DNA from: Martelella endophytica
Lineage (GTDB): Bacteria; Pseudomonadota; Alphaproteobacteria; Rhizobiales; Rhizobiaceae
Assembly: GCF_000960975.1 (NCBI RefSeq)
Contig: NZ_CP010803.1
Location: forward strand, 2,073,944 to 2,137,943
Direction: 5' to 3'
Length of the DNA: 64,000 bases
A program made the translations under genes and the position numbers. Of the stretch, positions 51,995 to 60,755 are shown one piece after another. The notes under the pieces are model-generated. The model was given only the letters and a program-made list of their open reading frames with translations. It made no database searches and had not been told where the DNA came from. Each line of letters opens with the position of its first letter. Positions within the stretch are counted from its first letter, which is position 1.

Positions 51995-52927
51995 GTGCCA
52001 TTCAAATGTCTTGCTGTCGCACTCATCTCCCTGGGGCTTTTGTCGGGGGGCGTTGCTCGCGCAGAAATCACGATCGATCACGCGATGGGGTCGGCCGCTG
52101 TGCCTGATATGCCTCGGCGTGTCGTTACGCTGACGAACGAGACCACGGAGGCAGCCCTTGCCGTCGGTGTGGTGCCGGTCGGCGCGACCCGCTCCTGGTA
52201 TGGAGATCCGTGGTATCCGCATCTTGACGACAGGCTGTCCGGTGCCGAGGTTCTTGGCACAGAGCTTGCGGTAAACCTTGAACTGCTCGCAGCCCTTCAG
52301 CCCGATCTCATCATCGGCAGCCGCAAGCGGGATGAGGAAATCTATGGCCAGCTCTCGGCAATCGCGCCGACCGTTTTCGTGGAAGGGCTTGGTGCATGGC
52401 AGGAGAACCTGGCGTTTGTGGCGAAAGCGCTGAACCGCAGCGCGGAAGGGACCGCGGCGCTGGCCTCCTATGAAACCCGCGTCGAAGCGCTACGGGCTGG
52501 GCTTGGCGATCGTCTTGCCGAGCGCGTCTCCGTCGTGCGTTTCGTGCCGGGCCAGACCTATCTCTATCTGGAAGGCAGCTTTCTGGGCCATTTGCTGTCC
52601 GATGTCGGATTTTCCAGGCCCGTCCAGCAGCAGGGTGACGGTCTCTCGCTTGCGGTCGGGCGCGAGAGCATTCCGGACATGGATGGCGACCGGATTTTCT
52701 GGCTGACCTATGACAGCGGCGACGGCAAGGGAAAGCAGATGGCGGATGCGTTTCTGTCGGATCCGCTGTGGGTCCGCCTCGGCGCAGTCGAGGCCGGACG
52801 CGTCCATGCGGTGGATGACGGCATCTGGGCGACGGCGGGCGGCTGGTTTGCCGCGCAGGCCATGCTGGATGACCTTGCTGCTGTCTACGGCGTGACCCTG
52901 CCGCTGGCGCGAGGCGCCGGGCGGTAG
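51995..52927 (+). CDS. Iron/siderophore ABC substrate-binding protein (FecB/FepB-like), copy 1
   Basis: 310 residues from GTG 51995, preceded by GGGGG and opening a signal peptide (FKCLAVALISLGLLSGGVARA); upstream in-frame ATGs at 51938 and 51953 lie in the promoter. Class III binding-protein fold: RRVVTLTNETTEAALAVGV, LLAALQPDLIIGSRK, long connecting helix, GLSLAVGRESIPDMDGDRIFWLTYD. It captures a ferric chelate in the periplasm for the adjacent convergent permease/ATPase operon. Paralogous to the protein at 55824-56732 on the other side of that operon. Confidence 0.85.
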   Translation: MPFKCLAVALISLGLLSGGVARAEITIDHAMGSAAVPDMPRRVVTLTNETTEAALAVGVVPVGATRSWYGDPWYPHLDDRLSGAEVLGTELAVNLELLAALQPDLIIGSRKRDEEIYGQLSAIAPTVFVEGLGAWQENLAFVAKALNRSAEGTAALASYETRVEALRAGLGDRLAERVSVVRFVPGQTYLYLEGSFLGHLLSDVGFSRPVQQQGDGLSLAVGRESIPDMDGDRIFWLTYDSGDGKGKQMADAFLSDPLWVRLGAVEAGRVHAVDDGIWATAGGWFAAQAMLDDLAAVYGVTLPLARGAGR

Positions 52928-52935
52928 AAGAACAG

Positions 52936-53730
52936 TCAGATCGTCGCGCGGGCAAAGGGCACGATGACAGGCTTGTCCTCGCCCGGCAGCGCAAGCATGC
53001 GGCAATTGATGTTGAACACGCTGCTGATCCGTTCCGCCGTCAGCACCTCGGATGTCGGTCCCTCGGCGGCAATTTTCCCATCGTCGAACAGGACCACGTG
53101 ATCGGAATAGCGCAGGGCGTGGTTGAGATCGTGCAGAACGATGACGAAACTGCGTTTTTCCCGCAGGTTCAGTACGCGCAGCAGATCGAGGATTTCCAGC
53201 GCGTGGCAGATGTCGAGATGGTTGGTCGGTTCGTCGAGGAAGATGCGCGGAGATTCCTGGGCCAGCGTCATTGCGATCCAGGCGCGCTGAACCTGTCCGC
53301 CCGAAAGCTGTCCGAGGCTGCGTTCGCGAAGGGCGTGCAGCCCCGTCGTTTCCAGCGCGCGGTCTACCGCCTGTGCATCTGCGGCGGAGGGAGCGGAAAA
53401 GCGGCTGCGCCGGGCGTAACGGCCAAGCATGACGAGGTCGGCGACCGTCATGTCGGAAGGTGCGTCAGGTGACTGGCTGAGCATGGCGATCTCGCGCGCA
53501 AGCTCCCGGGCGGTCCAGTCGGCAAGCGGCCGTCCGGCAACGTCCACCGTCCCGGACTGCGGCATGTGGAGCGCCCGCAGCACTTTCAGCGCGGTGGATT
53601 TGCCGCTGCCGTTCGGCCCGCAAAAGGCGATCACCTTTTCTTCTGGGAGAACGAGATCGATCTCATCGAGCGCCCTGAAGCTCTCGTAACCTGCCGAAAG
53701 CGCGGTGAGGGTGGCGAGGGTGTCAGCCAT
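52936..53730 (-). CDS. FecE-type ABC ATPase
   Basis: 264 residues. Walker A GPNGSGKST, signature LSGGQVQRAWIAM, Walker B RIFLDEPTNHLDI, H-loop VLHDLNHAL. It powers uptake of iron-siderophore or similar chelates with the two permeases encoded upstream; its start overlaps the FecD-like gene by eight bases. Last gene of the operon, ending nine bases from the convergent binding-protein gene with no obvious terminator between. Confidence 0.9.
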   Translation of the reverse strand: MADTLATLTALSAGYESFRALDEIDLVLPEEKVIAFCGPNGSGKSTALKVLRALHMPQSGTVDVAGRPLADWTARELAREIAMLSQSPDAPSDMTVADLVMLGRYARRSRFSAPSAADAQAVDRALETTGLHALRERSLGQLSGGQVQRAWIAMTLAQESPRIFLDEPTNHLDICHALEILDLLRVLNLREKRSFVIVLHDLNHALRYSDHVVLFDDGKIAAEGPTSEVLTAERISSVFNINCRMLALPGEDKPVIVPFARATI

Positions 53731-54736
53731 TGCGTCGGTGCCTCCTGAGGATAAGCGAGAGGAAAAGCGGCGCGCCGATAAGCGCTGTCACCGCGCCTGC
53801 AGGCAGCTCCAGCGGGCTCGCAATCGTGCGAGCCAGCGTATCGGCGGCGAGCACCAGAATGCCGCCGATGAGAGCGGTGGCGAGCAGGTATCCGGGCCGG
53901 AACTGTCCGAGAAACAGACGTGCTGCATGCGGTGCGATCAACCCGACGAACCCGATCGCGCCGACCTGAGATATTGCAAGCGCGGTCAGCAGCACCGAAA
54001 GCACCAGAAGCCCGATCCGGCTGCGGTCGACGGCCAGTCCGGTCGTCACCGCCGTCTGCTGATCGAGCACGATCTGGCGCATCGGCAGGCGCATGAGAAT
54101 GAGGACGGGGAGGCTGAGCGCGAGCCCCGCGGCCACCACGCCGACATCCATCCAGTGGGCGGCGCTGACGGATCCGGTGATCCATTGCAGCGCCTGGCTG
54201 GCGCGATAGACCGGCCCGACGATCATCATCAGGGTGACGCAGGCCTTGGCCAGCGCCGCAAGAGCGATGCCGTAAAGAATCAGGCGCAACGGGTCGCGGC
54301 GGCTCCGGTCGGCGAGCGTCAGCATTCCGACCAGAAGCGCGAAGACGCAGGCACCGAGAATGGCTGCGAGCGGCTGCCAGTGAACCGAAACCGTCAGCAC
54401 ATTGGCCTCGTCGGAAAAAAGCCACAGGAAGGTGACCACACCGAGCGCCGCGCCATCGGTGATGCCGAGAATCGAGGGGGCGGCCATGGGATTGCGCAGC
54501 GCGCGTTGCAGGATCGCGCCGGAAAGGCCGAGCGCCATGCCGGCAAGGGTAGCCAGCGCAACGCGGGGCAGCCTCAGCGTCCAGATGATGATGTCGTCGG
54601 TCCGGCTGCCATGGCCGAAAAGTGCGGCCGCGACCCGCGAGGGGCTGATGAAGCTCGAGCCGAGCCCGGTAGCCAGGATCAGACAGCCGGCGAGCAGCAG
54701 CAGCAAGACGGCTATGCGGAGCGCAGTATTCCTCAC
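53723..54736 (-). CDS. FecD-type iron-chelate permease
   Basis: 337 residues of FecCD family with about nine membrane helices. Typical blocks: LRLPRVALATLAGMALGLSGAI, NPMAAPSILGITDGAALG, IGFVGLIAPHAARLFLG and a C-terminal GAVTALIGAPLFLSLILRR. It pairs with the FecC-like permease (four-base overlap) in the inner membrane. Confidence 0.9.
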   Translation of the reverse strand: MRNTALRIAVLLLLLAGCLILATGLGSSFISPSRVAAALFGHGSRTDDIIIWTLRLPRVALATLAGMALGLSGAILQRALRNPMAAPSILGITDGAALGVVTFLWLFSDEANVLTVSVHWQPLAAILGACVFALLVGMLTLADRSRRDPLRLILYGIALAALAKACVTLMMIVGPVYRASQALQWITGSVSAAHWMDVGVVAAGLALSLPVLILMRLPMRQIVLDQQTAVTTGLAVDRSRIGLLVLSVLLTALAISQVGAIGFVGLIAPHAARLFLGQFRPGYLLATALIGGILVLAADTLARTIASPLELPAGAVTALIGAPLFLSLILRRHRRNG

Positions 54737-55728
54737 ACACCGACCTCGCGCAGCCGCTTTGCCCGCAGAAGATGGATCAGGAAGGGCACGCCGACAAAGG
54801 CCAGCACGGCGCCGATAGGTGCTTCGCCGGGCGCCACGATCAGCCGCGCGAGAATGTCGGCGAAAACGGCAATGATTGCACCTGTCAGCATGGTCAGCAC
54901 GGCCAGTGCGGCAAAACCCGGCCGCTTTGCCGTCAGTCGTCGGGCGATATGCGGGGCGATCAGGCCGATAAAGGTCACCGGTCCCGACATGGCGACTGCG
55001 CCCGCTGAAAGCACCGCCGCCAGCGTCAGCGCCACAAGGCGCGTGCGGACTACATTGACGCCGATGCCGCTGGCGCTGTGATCGTCAAGTCGCAGCGCGT
55101 CGATCGAGGGTGCAAGAAAGGCCGCGCCGGCGACTGCGATCAAGAGCGCGCCGCCGCCGATCCAAAGCAGCGGGAGCGGGCGGTCGGCAAATCCGCCGGA
55201 AAGCCAGAAAAGCAGGGTTTCAAGCGCTGTCTCGTCGAGAAGCAGGATGAGCTGGGTGAGTGCGGCAAGCATGGCCGCCACGGTCACGCCGACAAGCAGA
55301 ATCCCGGTTGGTCCGGTCTCAGGACCGAGCGCGCCTGAAAGGCCGAACACCAGCGCTGCCGCCGCCAGCGCACCGGCTATGGCAAGCACGCCGATACTGG
55401 TAATCGAGAGGGCGCCAAAGAGCGCAAGGCCACCCGCGACCGCGAAAGCGGCCCCGGCATTGACGCCCAGCAGGCCGGGCTCGGCCAGCGGATTGCGGGT
55501 AACGGCCTGCATGAAGAGGCCCGAAAGCGAAAGCGCGGCTCCGGTCAGGACGGCGTTGAGCGTGCGCGGCAGCCGCAATGTGCGGATGATGATGTCATGC
55601 ATGCTGTCACCGCCGCTGGCAAATGTCGACCATACCGTGGCCGGGCCATAGACGTGCACACCGAGATGCAGGCTGGCGATCACGGCAACCAACAATGTCA
55701 GAAGCAGCAGCAACAAGGAGCGTTTCAC
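54733..55728 (-). CDS. FecC-type iron-chelate permease
   Basis: 331 residues from GTG 55726-55728 (AAGGATGG upstream), directly before the first membrane helix (KRSLLLLLLTLLVAVIAS). An upstream TTG at 55779 has no ribosome site. FecCD blocks: LRLPRTLNAVLTGAALSLSGL, NPLAEPGLLGVNAGAAFAV, ITFIGLIAPHIARRL near-match, GAPIGAVLAFVGVPFLIHLL-like end. First gene of the operon, transcribed from the region shared with the second binding protein. Confidence 0.9.
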   Translation of the reverse strand: MKRSLLLLLLTLLVAVIASLHLGVHVYGPATVWSTFASGGDSMHDIIIRTLRLPRTLNAVLTGAALSLSGLFMQAVTRNPLAEPGLLGVNAGAAFAVAGGLALFGALSITSIGVLAIAGALAAAALVFGLSGALGPETGPTGILLVGVTVAAMLAALTQLILLLDETALETLLFWLSGGFADRPLPLLWIGGGALLIAVAGAAFLAPSIDALRLDDHSASGIGVNVVRTRLVALTLAAVLSAGAVAMSGPVTFIGLIAPHIARRLTAKRPGFAALAVLTMLTGAIIAVFADILARLIVAPGEAPIGAVLAFVGVPFLIHLLRAKRLREVGV

Positions 55729-55791
55729 GGCGTTCCATCCTTTTGGGGACGATTTGACATTGCGGAGTGTGACGGTCAACTTTAAAACAAA

Positions 55792-55808
55792 ATATGAGTA
55801 TAATAATC
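55792..55808. promoter_or_regulatory. Shared 17-bp motif upstream of fecC-like operon and binding protein 2
   Basis: On the minus strand GATTATTATACTCATAT, 63 bases before the fecC-like start and just before binding protein 2 (55824). It matches 15 of 17 bases with the site at 51940-51956, so all three transcription units may answer to one regulator. Confidence 0.5.
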
Positions 55809-55823
55809 AAGTTGAGAGATCTG

Positions 55824-56732
55824 ATGTCATCCCTGATACGACTTGCCGGGCTTGCGGCACTGGCCCTGACCCTCTTTTCCACCTCTCTTTCAGCGCGCAG
55901 CATCACGAGCGCGATGGGGACGGTGGACGTGCCCGACCAGCCTCAGCGTGTGGTGGTCCTCACCAATGAGGGGACAGAAGCCGTGCTTGCTCTTGGCGTG
56001 CAGCCCGTCGGCGCAGTCAACTCCTGGCATGGTGACCCGTGGTGGGATCATATCGATGGGGCGATGGGCGACGCCGTGCCCGTTGGCACGGAGAGCGCGG
56101 TCAATCTCGAAATGGTTGCGGCTCTTGAACCGGATCTCATTCTTGCCAATCGTCAGCGTCACGAGGAAGTCTATCCGCAGCTATCTGCCATCGCACCGAC
56201 AGTCATGTCGGAGGAACTGCGCGGTGATTGGAAAGTGAACTTCGAACTCTACGCCGCAGCGCTCGGACAGGACGAAAAGGGCCGGGAGGTGATCGCCGGC
56301 TATGACACGGCCGTTGCCGACCTGCGCGCGAAACTCGGTGATGCCGTCGATGAAAAGGTCTCCGTCATCCGTTTCCTGCCGGGACAGATCCGCATTTACC
56401 AGCTCGACAGTTTCTCAGGCGTGCTGTTGAAGGATATCGGCTTCGATCGGCCCGACAACCAGAATGTCGACGCCTTCGCGATCCGTACCGGCAAGGAAAG
56501 CATTCCCGATATGGATGGAGACCGTATCTTCTACTTCACCTGGGAAACCGGAAACGGCGAGGGCGAGGCAATGGAAGGGGAGGTGCTGAACGACCCGCTC
56601 TGGCAGTCGCTGTCCGCGGTCCAGGCGGGCAGGGTCCACGCCGTTTCGGACGCTGTCTGGAACACGGCCGGCGGCATCATCGCAGCTCGGCTGATGCTCG
56701 ATGATATCGCCCGGATCTACGGGGTCCAGTAA
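55824..56732 (+). CDS. Iron/siderophore ABC substrate-binding protein, copy 2
   Basis: 302 residues from ATG 55824 (GAGAGATCTG upstream; an ATG at 55794 falls in the regulatory motif). Signal peptide SLIRLAGLAALALTLFSTSLSA. Shares with copy 1 PQRVVVLTNEGTEAVLALGVQPVGA, LEPDLILANRQRHEEVYPQLSAIAPTV-like block, GKESIPDMDGDRIFYFTWE and the AGRVHAV end. Divergent from the permease operon. Two binding proteins with one permease set suggest two related ferric chelates. Confidence 0.85.
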   Translation: MSSLIRLAGLAALALTLFSTSLSARSITSAMGTVDVPDQPQRVVVLTNEGTEAVLALGVQPVGAVNSWHGDPWWDHIDGAMGDAVPVGTESAVNLEMVAALEPDLILANRQRHEEVYPQLSAIAPTVMSEELRGDWKVNFELYAAALGQDEKGREVIAGYDTAVADLRAKLGDAVDEKVSVIRFLPGQIRIYQLDSFSGVLLKDIGFDRPDNQNVDAFAIRTGKESIPDMDGDRIFYFTWETGNGEGEAMEGEVLNDPLWQSLSAVQAGRVHAVSDAVWNTAGGIIAARLMLDDIARIYGVQ

Positions 56733-56858
56733 TCGCGGTTGACGAAAGGGCCGCTGCGTTTTCGGGGCGTCCGCTGACAAATCTTTGGCGATTGCCGGAG
56801 GTTGCCAGTAAACAAGAGGCTGCCTCCGCATCGCAGTGCGCGTTGTGCCGCGCATGGC

Positions 56859-57908
56859 TCAAGCGACGGATCGGACAAGCATGCCGAACAGGTCGCGTGG
56901 GTCGTCGGGATCGGCCAGCAGGTCGAGCGGTTGCGAAAACGCGGTGCCGTTGACCTTTTCCCGGACGTAGCGCAGGGCCGAAAAGTCCTCGATCGCGAAG
57001 CCGACGCTGTCGAACAGTGTGACCTGACGCTGATCGCGGCGACCGGCGGCCTCGCCGCGCATGACCTGCCAGAGCTCGGTTACGGGGTGATCCTTGTCGA
57101 GCGACTGGATTTCGCCTTCAATCCGGGTCTGCTCCGGATATTCGACGAAGATGTCGGAACGAAGCAGGATGTCGCGGTGTAGCTCCGTCTTGCCTGGGCA
57201 GTCGCCGCCGATCGCGTTGATATGCTGACCTGCGCCAACCATGTTGTCGGTGAGTATGGTCGCATATTGCTTGTCGGCTGTGCAGGTGGTGATCACATCC
57301 GCCCCTTCGACCGCCCGCTCGGCGGATGTGCAGGCGACGACCTCGAAGCCCTGCGCGGTGAGGTTTCGGCTGGCCTTTTCGGTTGCCCTGGCGTCGATAT
57401 CGTAAAGCCGCAGCGTGTTGATGCCGCAAAGCGCCCGAAACGCCATAGCCTGAAATTCACATTGCGCACCGTTGCCGATCATCGCCATCGTGGCCGCATC
57501 GCGCGGTGCCAGATAGGTCGCCGCCAGTGCCGAAGTCGCGGCGGTCCGAAGGGCGGTCAAAACGGTCATTTCACTTAAGAGAACCGGGTATCCGTTCAAT
57601 ACCTCGGACAATACGCCAAAGGCCGTCACTGTCTGGTGACCTGTCTTGGTGTTCTTCGGATGGCCGTTTACATATTTGAAGCTGTAGAGCGTCTTGTCTG
57701 CGGTCGGCATCAATTCGATGACGCCGCCAGGCACGTGTGCAGCAACACGCGGGGTCTTGTCGAAGTCGGGCCAGCGCTTGAAATCGGCCTCGATGAAGGC
57801 GGCAAGCTCCTTCAGAAAGGTCTCGATGCCGACATGGTGGGTGAGCCGCATCATGTTCTCGACCGAGACGAAGGGCACATAGGCCAGTTCGGAAGGCGGG
57901 ACGGTCAT
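56859..57908 (-). CDS. Ornithine cyclodeaminase/mu-crystallin family protein
   Basis: 349 residues: substrate region VIELMPTADKTLYSFKYVNGHP, LLSEMTVLTALRTAATSALAA, NAD-binding MIGNGAQCEFQAMAF and YDIDARATEK, and the Asp of INAIGGDCPGKTEL. Ornithine cyclodeaminase converts ornithine to proline and ammonia. Its ATG overlaps the arginase stop by one base, so the two steps arginine to ornithine to proline are coupled. Last gene of the operon. Specificity for another basic amino acid is possible. Confidence 0.9.
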   Translation of the reverse strand: MTVPPSELAYVPFVSVENMMRLTHHVGIETFLKELAAFIEADFKRWPDFDKTPRVAAHVPGGVIELMPTADKTLYSFKYVNGHPKNTKTGHQTVTAFGVLSEVLNGYPVLLSEMTVLTALRTAATSALAATYLAPRDAATMAMIGNGAQCEFQAMAFRALCGINTLRLYDIDARATEKASRNLTAQGFEVVACTSAERAVEGADVITTCTADKQYATILTDNMVGAGQHINAIGGDCPGKTELHRDILLRSDIFVEYPEQTRIEGEIQSLDKDHPVTELWQVMRGEAAGRRDQRQVTLFDSVGFAIEDFSALRYVREKVNGTAFSQPLDLLADPDDPRDLFGMLVRSVA

Positions 57909-58837
57909 CAGTAGGCGCTCCTAGTCATTCGGTCCAGCACGCGACGCCCGAAGAGGCTGGCGGTGAGGTCGCAGAGCAGCTTGGCGGTCTTGCCGCGCTC
58001 GTCAAGAAAAGGGTTCAGTTCGACAAGGTCGAGCGAGGAAACGAGCCCGCTGTCGCACAACGTCTCCATGATCAGATGCGCCTCGCGAAAGGTTGCGCCG
58101 CCGGGTACGGTGGTGCCGACCGCCGGCGCTATCGACGGGTCAAGGAAGTCCACGTCAAAGGAGACGTGCAGCATACCTTTGTTCCGCTCGACCTTCTCCA
58201 GGAAGGCTCTGAGCGGCGCCAGAACCCCGGTCTCGTCGATGGCGCGCATGTCCTTGACCGTGATGCCAAGTTCGCGGATACGCGATTTCTCTGCTGCATC
58301 CACGGAGCGGATACCCATCATGCAGACGTTTTCGAGGGCGACCTTCTGAGGCAGCGCGGGAAAGCCGTCGAAACCGGGCTGACCGGTGAAATAGGCGACG
58401 GGTGTGCCATGAAGGTTGCCGCTTTCGGTGCTGTCGAGCGTATGCAGGTCCGGATGGGCATCGAGCCAGAGGAGAAAGAGTGGTCGTCCGGCCTCCGCCG
58501 CCCGACGCGCCATGGCCGGAACCGTGCCAGCGGCCATCGCGTGATCACCGCCCATGAAAACCGGAACGGCGCTCGCCTTGCCGGCGTCATAGGCGGCCCT
58601 GTGCAGGGCCGCAATCCAGGCCGAGGTTTCGGCAAGATGGTGCAGAGCGGGGTTTCTGTGCGCCTTGGGAGCCTGCGGGCCAACGGTCAGATCGCCGAGA
58701 TCGGTCACTTGCCAGCCGAGGGTTGGCAGGTCCTCGGCAAGTCCTGCAGTCCGCAGGCTCGCCGGGCCCATCACGCAGCCGCGCTGGGAAGCACCGGTTT
58801 CGATGGGAACGCCAAGGAGGGCGCAGGTTCGGGACAT
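57908..58837 (-). CDS. Arginase
   Basis: 309 residues from the ATG at 58835-58837 (GAGAGGATTGCCGAT); an upstream in-frame start at 58957 would run through the phosphatase gene end. All manganese ligands are visible: GGDHAM, DAHPDLHTLD and SFDVDFLDPSIAP, with the guanidinium-site sequence VGTTVPGG. It hydrolyses arginine to ornithine and urea in the cytoplasm. It lies between the phosphatase gene (86 bases upstream) and the coupled cyclodeaminase gene. Confidence 0.93.
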   Translation of the reverse strand: MSRTCALLGVPIETGASQRGCVMGPASLRTAGLAEDLPTLGWQVTDLGDLTVGPQAPKAHRNPALHHLAETSAWIAALHRAAYDAGKASAVPVFMGGDHAMAAGTVPAMARRAAEAGRPLFLLWLDAHPDLHTLDSTESGNLHGTPVAYFTGQPGFDGFPALPQKVALENVCMMGIRSVDAAEKSRIRELGITVKDMRAIDETGVLAPLRAFLEKVERNKGMLHVSFDVDFLDPSIAPAVGTTVPGGATFREAHLIMETLCDSGLVSSLDLVELNPFLDERGKTAKLLCDLTASLFGRRVLDRMTRSAY

Positions 58838-58923
58838 ATCGGCAATCCTCTCAAGGTGTGGTTGCGCGCTCCCGATTGGTGCCGCGTTCGAGTGGCGGAA
58901 AAAAGGTGCCTTCTTGCGATAGC

Positions 58924-59514
58924 CTATACGTTTTGCTGGGTGGCCTGAAGCAGCCATTGCAACTGCGCGTCGCTTTCAATGGAATCCGGGAACTGGGCTC
59001 TCACCCTGGCAACTGCTTCTTGCGCGGCGACACCCTGGTCGATCAGAAGCTGCGCAGCCATCATGCCGGACCGGCCCGCACCATAATGGCATGAGAGCGC
59101 CAGCGTTTCGCTTCTGGCAGACATCGCACGACGCTGACCATCGTGTTGCTGCCATGCGTCGATGAAGCCGGCATCAGGTGCCTGGTAGTCCCGGATCGGA
59201 AGATGGATCAGCTGCATGTTGCGTTTGGCGCAGGCTGCAGTGAGCAGGCCGAAGGCGTCCTCGGGCACCTCTTCTTCCTCGACGAGAACGATGAGAAGCG
59301 CGCAGTTCTCAAGCGCAGCGTGGTCGAGTGTCGCCGCCAGCCGTTCCGGGCAAATGAAAGCCTCTCCCTGCGCATCAAAGGCAAAGCCCGGAAAGCCGAG
59401 CGTGACAACCTTGCCGCCCAGCGGCAGCGCAAGACAGGTTCTGATACTCGTCTCGCTTTCCATAAGTCGGGCTTGCTGTTCCGGCGTGTATTTTTCAGTT
59501 TCCACAATGCGCAC
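58924..59514 (-). CDS. Dual-specificity/tyrosine-phosphatase-like protein
   Basis: 196 residues with the cysteine phosphatase P-loop LSCHYGAGRSGMMAA (CX5R; Cys nucleophile) and an upstream Asp in LPIRDYQAPDAGF that can act as general acid. Helical C-terminus with EAVARVRAQFPDSIES. It probably dephosphorylates proteins or a small molecule. A ribosome site (GGACAAC) precedes the ATG. Its place between an amino-acid binding protein gene and arginase is unusual; perhaps it tunes the transporter or the enzyme pair. Confidence 0.8.
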   Translation of the reverse strand: MRIVETEKYTPEQQARLMESETSIRTCLALPLGGKVVTLGFPGFAFDAQGEAFICPERLAATLDHAALENCALLIVLVEEEEVPEDAFGLLTAACAKRNMQLIHLPIRDYQAPDAGFIDAWQQHDGQRRAMSARSETLALSCHYGAGRSGMMAAQLLIDQGVAAQEAVARVRAQFPDSIESDAQLQWLLQATQQNV

Positions 59515-59580
59515 TGTTGTTGTCCTTTTTCAAGCAGTTGTGGGGTGCCAGGCGGGTACGGCCGCCCGGCATTTCATGCA

Positions 59581-60612
59581 CTATCGGATCGGATAGGCGT
59601 ACATCAGGCCGCCATCGGAAAAGGCGGCATTGGCGGTTTCCAAACGGTTGATGCCTAAGGGCGTTTCAGGGCCGAGATTGCGATCGAAGACCTCCGAATA
59701 GGCGCCAACCTGGCTGACAACCTGATAGGCCCAGTCAGAGGGCAGACCGAGTTTGGCGGCCATATCGGCGGTCGCGCCATCGTCGGCGAAAAGGCGCTGG
59801 ACGGCCTGCGGCTGATCTTCAAGATTGGCGATCACCGTATCGATATTCTGGGAGCTCACGCCAAGACTGTCGGCATTCAGCATCAATTGAAACGCCCAGA
59901 AGACGGCCGCTTCCAGATTGGGATCCGGCCGCGTCGCCAGTGTCAGCGGTTCGGCCGAGATGATCTCGGGCAGGATCATGTAGTCGCTGGGATTTTCCGC
60001 CAGAAGCCGGTCGGAATTCAGCGCGGTGACGTCGGAGGCGTAGACATCGCATTTGCCGGAATAAAAGGCTTCGAGCCGTGCAGTCTTGTCGGAAATGTTC
60101 TCGACCCGATAGGAAAGCCCGCGATCGGAGAACCAGTCGGCGATGTTGAGCAGTGTCGTCGAACCGTCCTCGGCACAGACGGTGGCGCCATCGAGCTCTT
60201 TCGCATGGGCGACGCCGAGCGACTTCGGAACCATGAAGCCTTGGCCGTCATAAAAGGTCGTGGCGACAAAGCTCATACCGGGATCGGCGTCGCGCGTGCC
60301 GGTCTTGGTGATCGAGCGGGAGGCCATGTCCGCGCCGCCGGCAGCGAGCGTTTTCATCGAGTCCGAGAAACCGATACCGCGAATATCCGCCTTGTCCGCA
60401 TCCCCGAGGATGGCAGCGGCCGCCATACGGCAGAATTCGGTGTTGAAACCCTGGAAGACGCCATTGCTATCGGGAGCCGAGAAACCGGGCGATTGCGGGT
60501 TCACCAGGCAGATAAGCTTGTCATTGGTCTTGATCGTATCAAACGCCTCGCCGGCCAGTGCCGTGGTTGCGGGGGCGAGGAGAAGCAGTGTCGACAGGAG
60601 AACGGGTTTCAT
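59581..60612 (-). CDS. AapJ-like general amino-acid ABC binding protein
   Basis: 343 residues from the ATG at 60610-60612 (AAAGGATTCGTCC); an upstream ATG at 60678 falls in the operator. Signal peptide MKPVLLSTLLLLAPATTALA. Class-II-type periplasmic binding fold: PGFSAPDSNGVFQGFNTEFC, GGADMASRSITKTGTRD, FYDGQGFMV, VYASDVTALNSDR. The length fits AapJ/BztA rather than short polar amino-acid binders. Downstream of two Aap-type permeases, but with its own TGTATACA box before it, so it may have a separate promoter. Confidence 0.88.
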   Translation of the reverse strand: MKPVLLSTLLLLAPATTALAGEAFDTIKTNDKLICLVNPQSPGFSAPDSNGVFQGFNTEFCRMAAAAILGDADKADIRGIGFSDSMKTLAAGGADMASRSITKTGTRDADPGMSFVATTFYDGQGFMVPKSLGVAHAKELDGATVCAEDGSTTLLNIADWFSDRGLSYRVENISDKTARLEAFYSGKCDVYASDVTALNSDRLLAENPSDYMILPEIISAEPLTLATRPDPNLEAAVFWAFQLMLNADSLGVSSQNIDTVIANLEDQPQAVQRLFADDGATADMAAKLGLPSDWAYQVVSQVGAYSEVFDRNLGPETPLGINRLETANAAFSDGGLMYAYPIR

Positions 60613-60639
60613 GGACGAATCCTTTGAGTGGGAGCAGAA

Positions 60640-60676
60640 GACAGATAAAGTGTACGTGTATACAAGTGTATCTGTC
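60640..60676. promoter_or_regulatory. Operator region with TGTATACA box, upstream of binding protein
   Basis: Outer inverted repeat GACAGATA (60640-60647) and TATCTGTC (60669-60676) enclose the self-complementary TGTATACA (60657-60664). The same 8-mer occurs at 63004-63011 between the permease operon and the gntR gene. A site for that GntR protein is the simplest reading. Confidence 0.55.
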
Positions 60677-60755
60677 AATTGTTTTTGCCGTCAAACTGAA
60701 GAGACCCGATCGCCATGCGCTGCCGATCACGTAACGGGGCCTCCCAAGGGATGAC

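Noticed and set aside
53705-55081. 458-codon plus-strand frame opposite the permease genes
   Set aside because: Extremely rich in Arg, Gln, Asp and Gly, as expected for the complement of hydrophobic codons; the FecCD permeases are certain.
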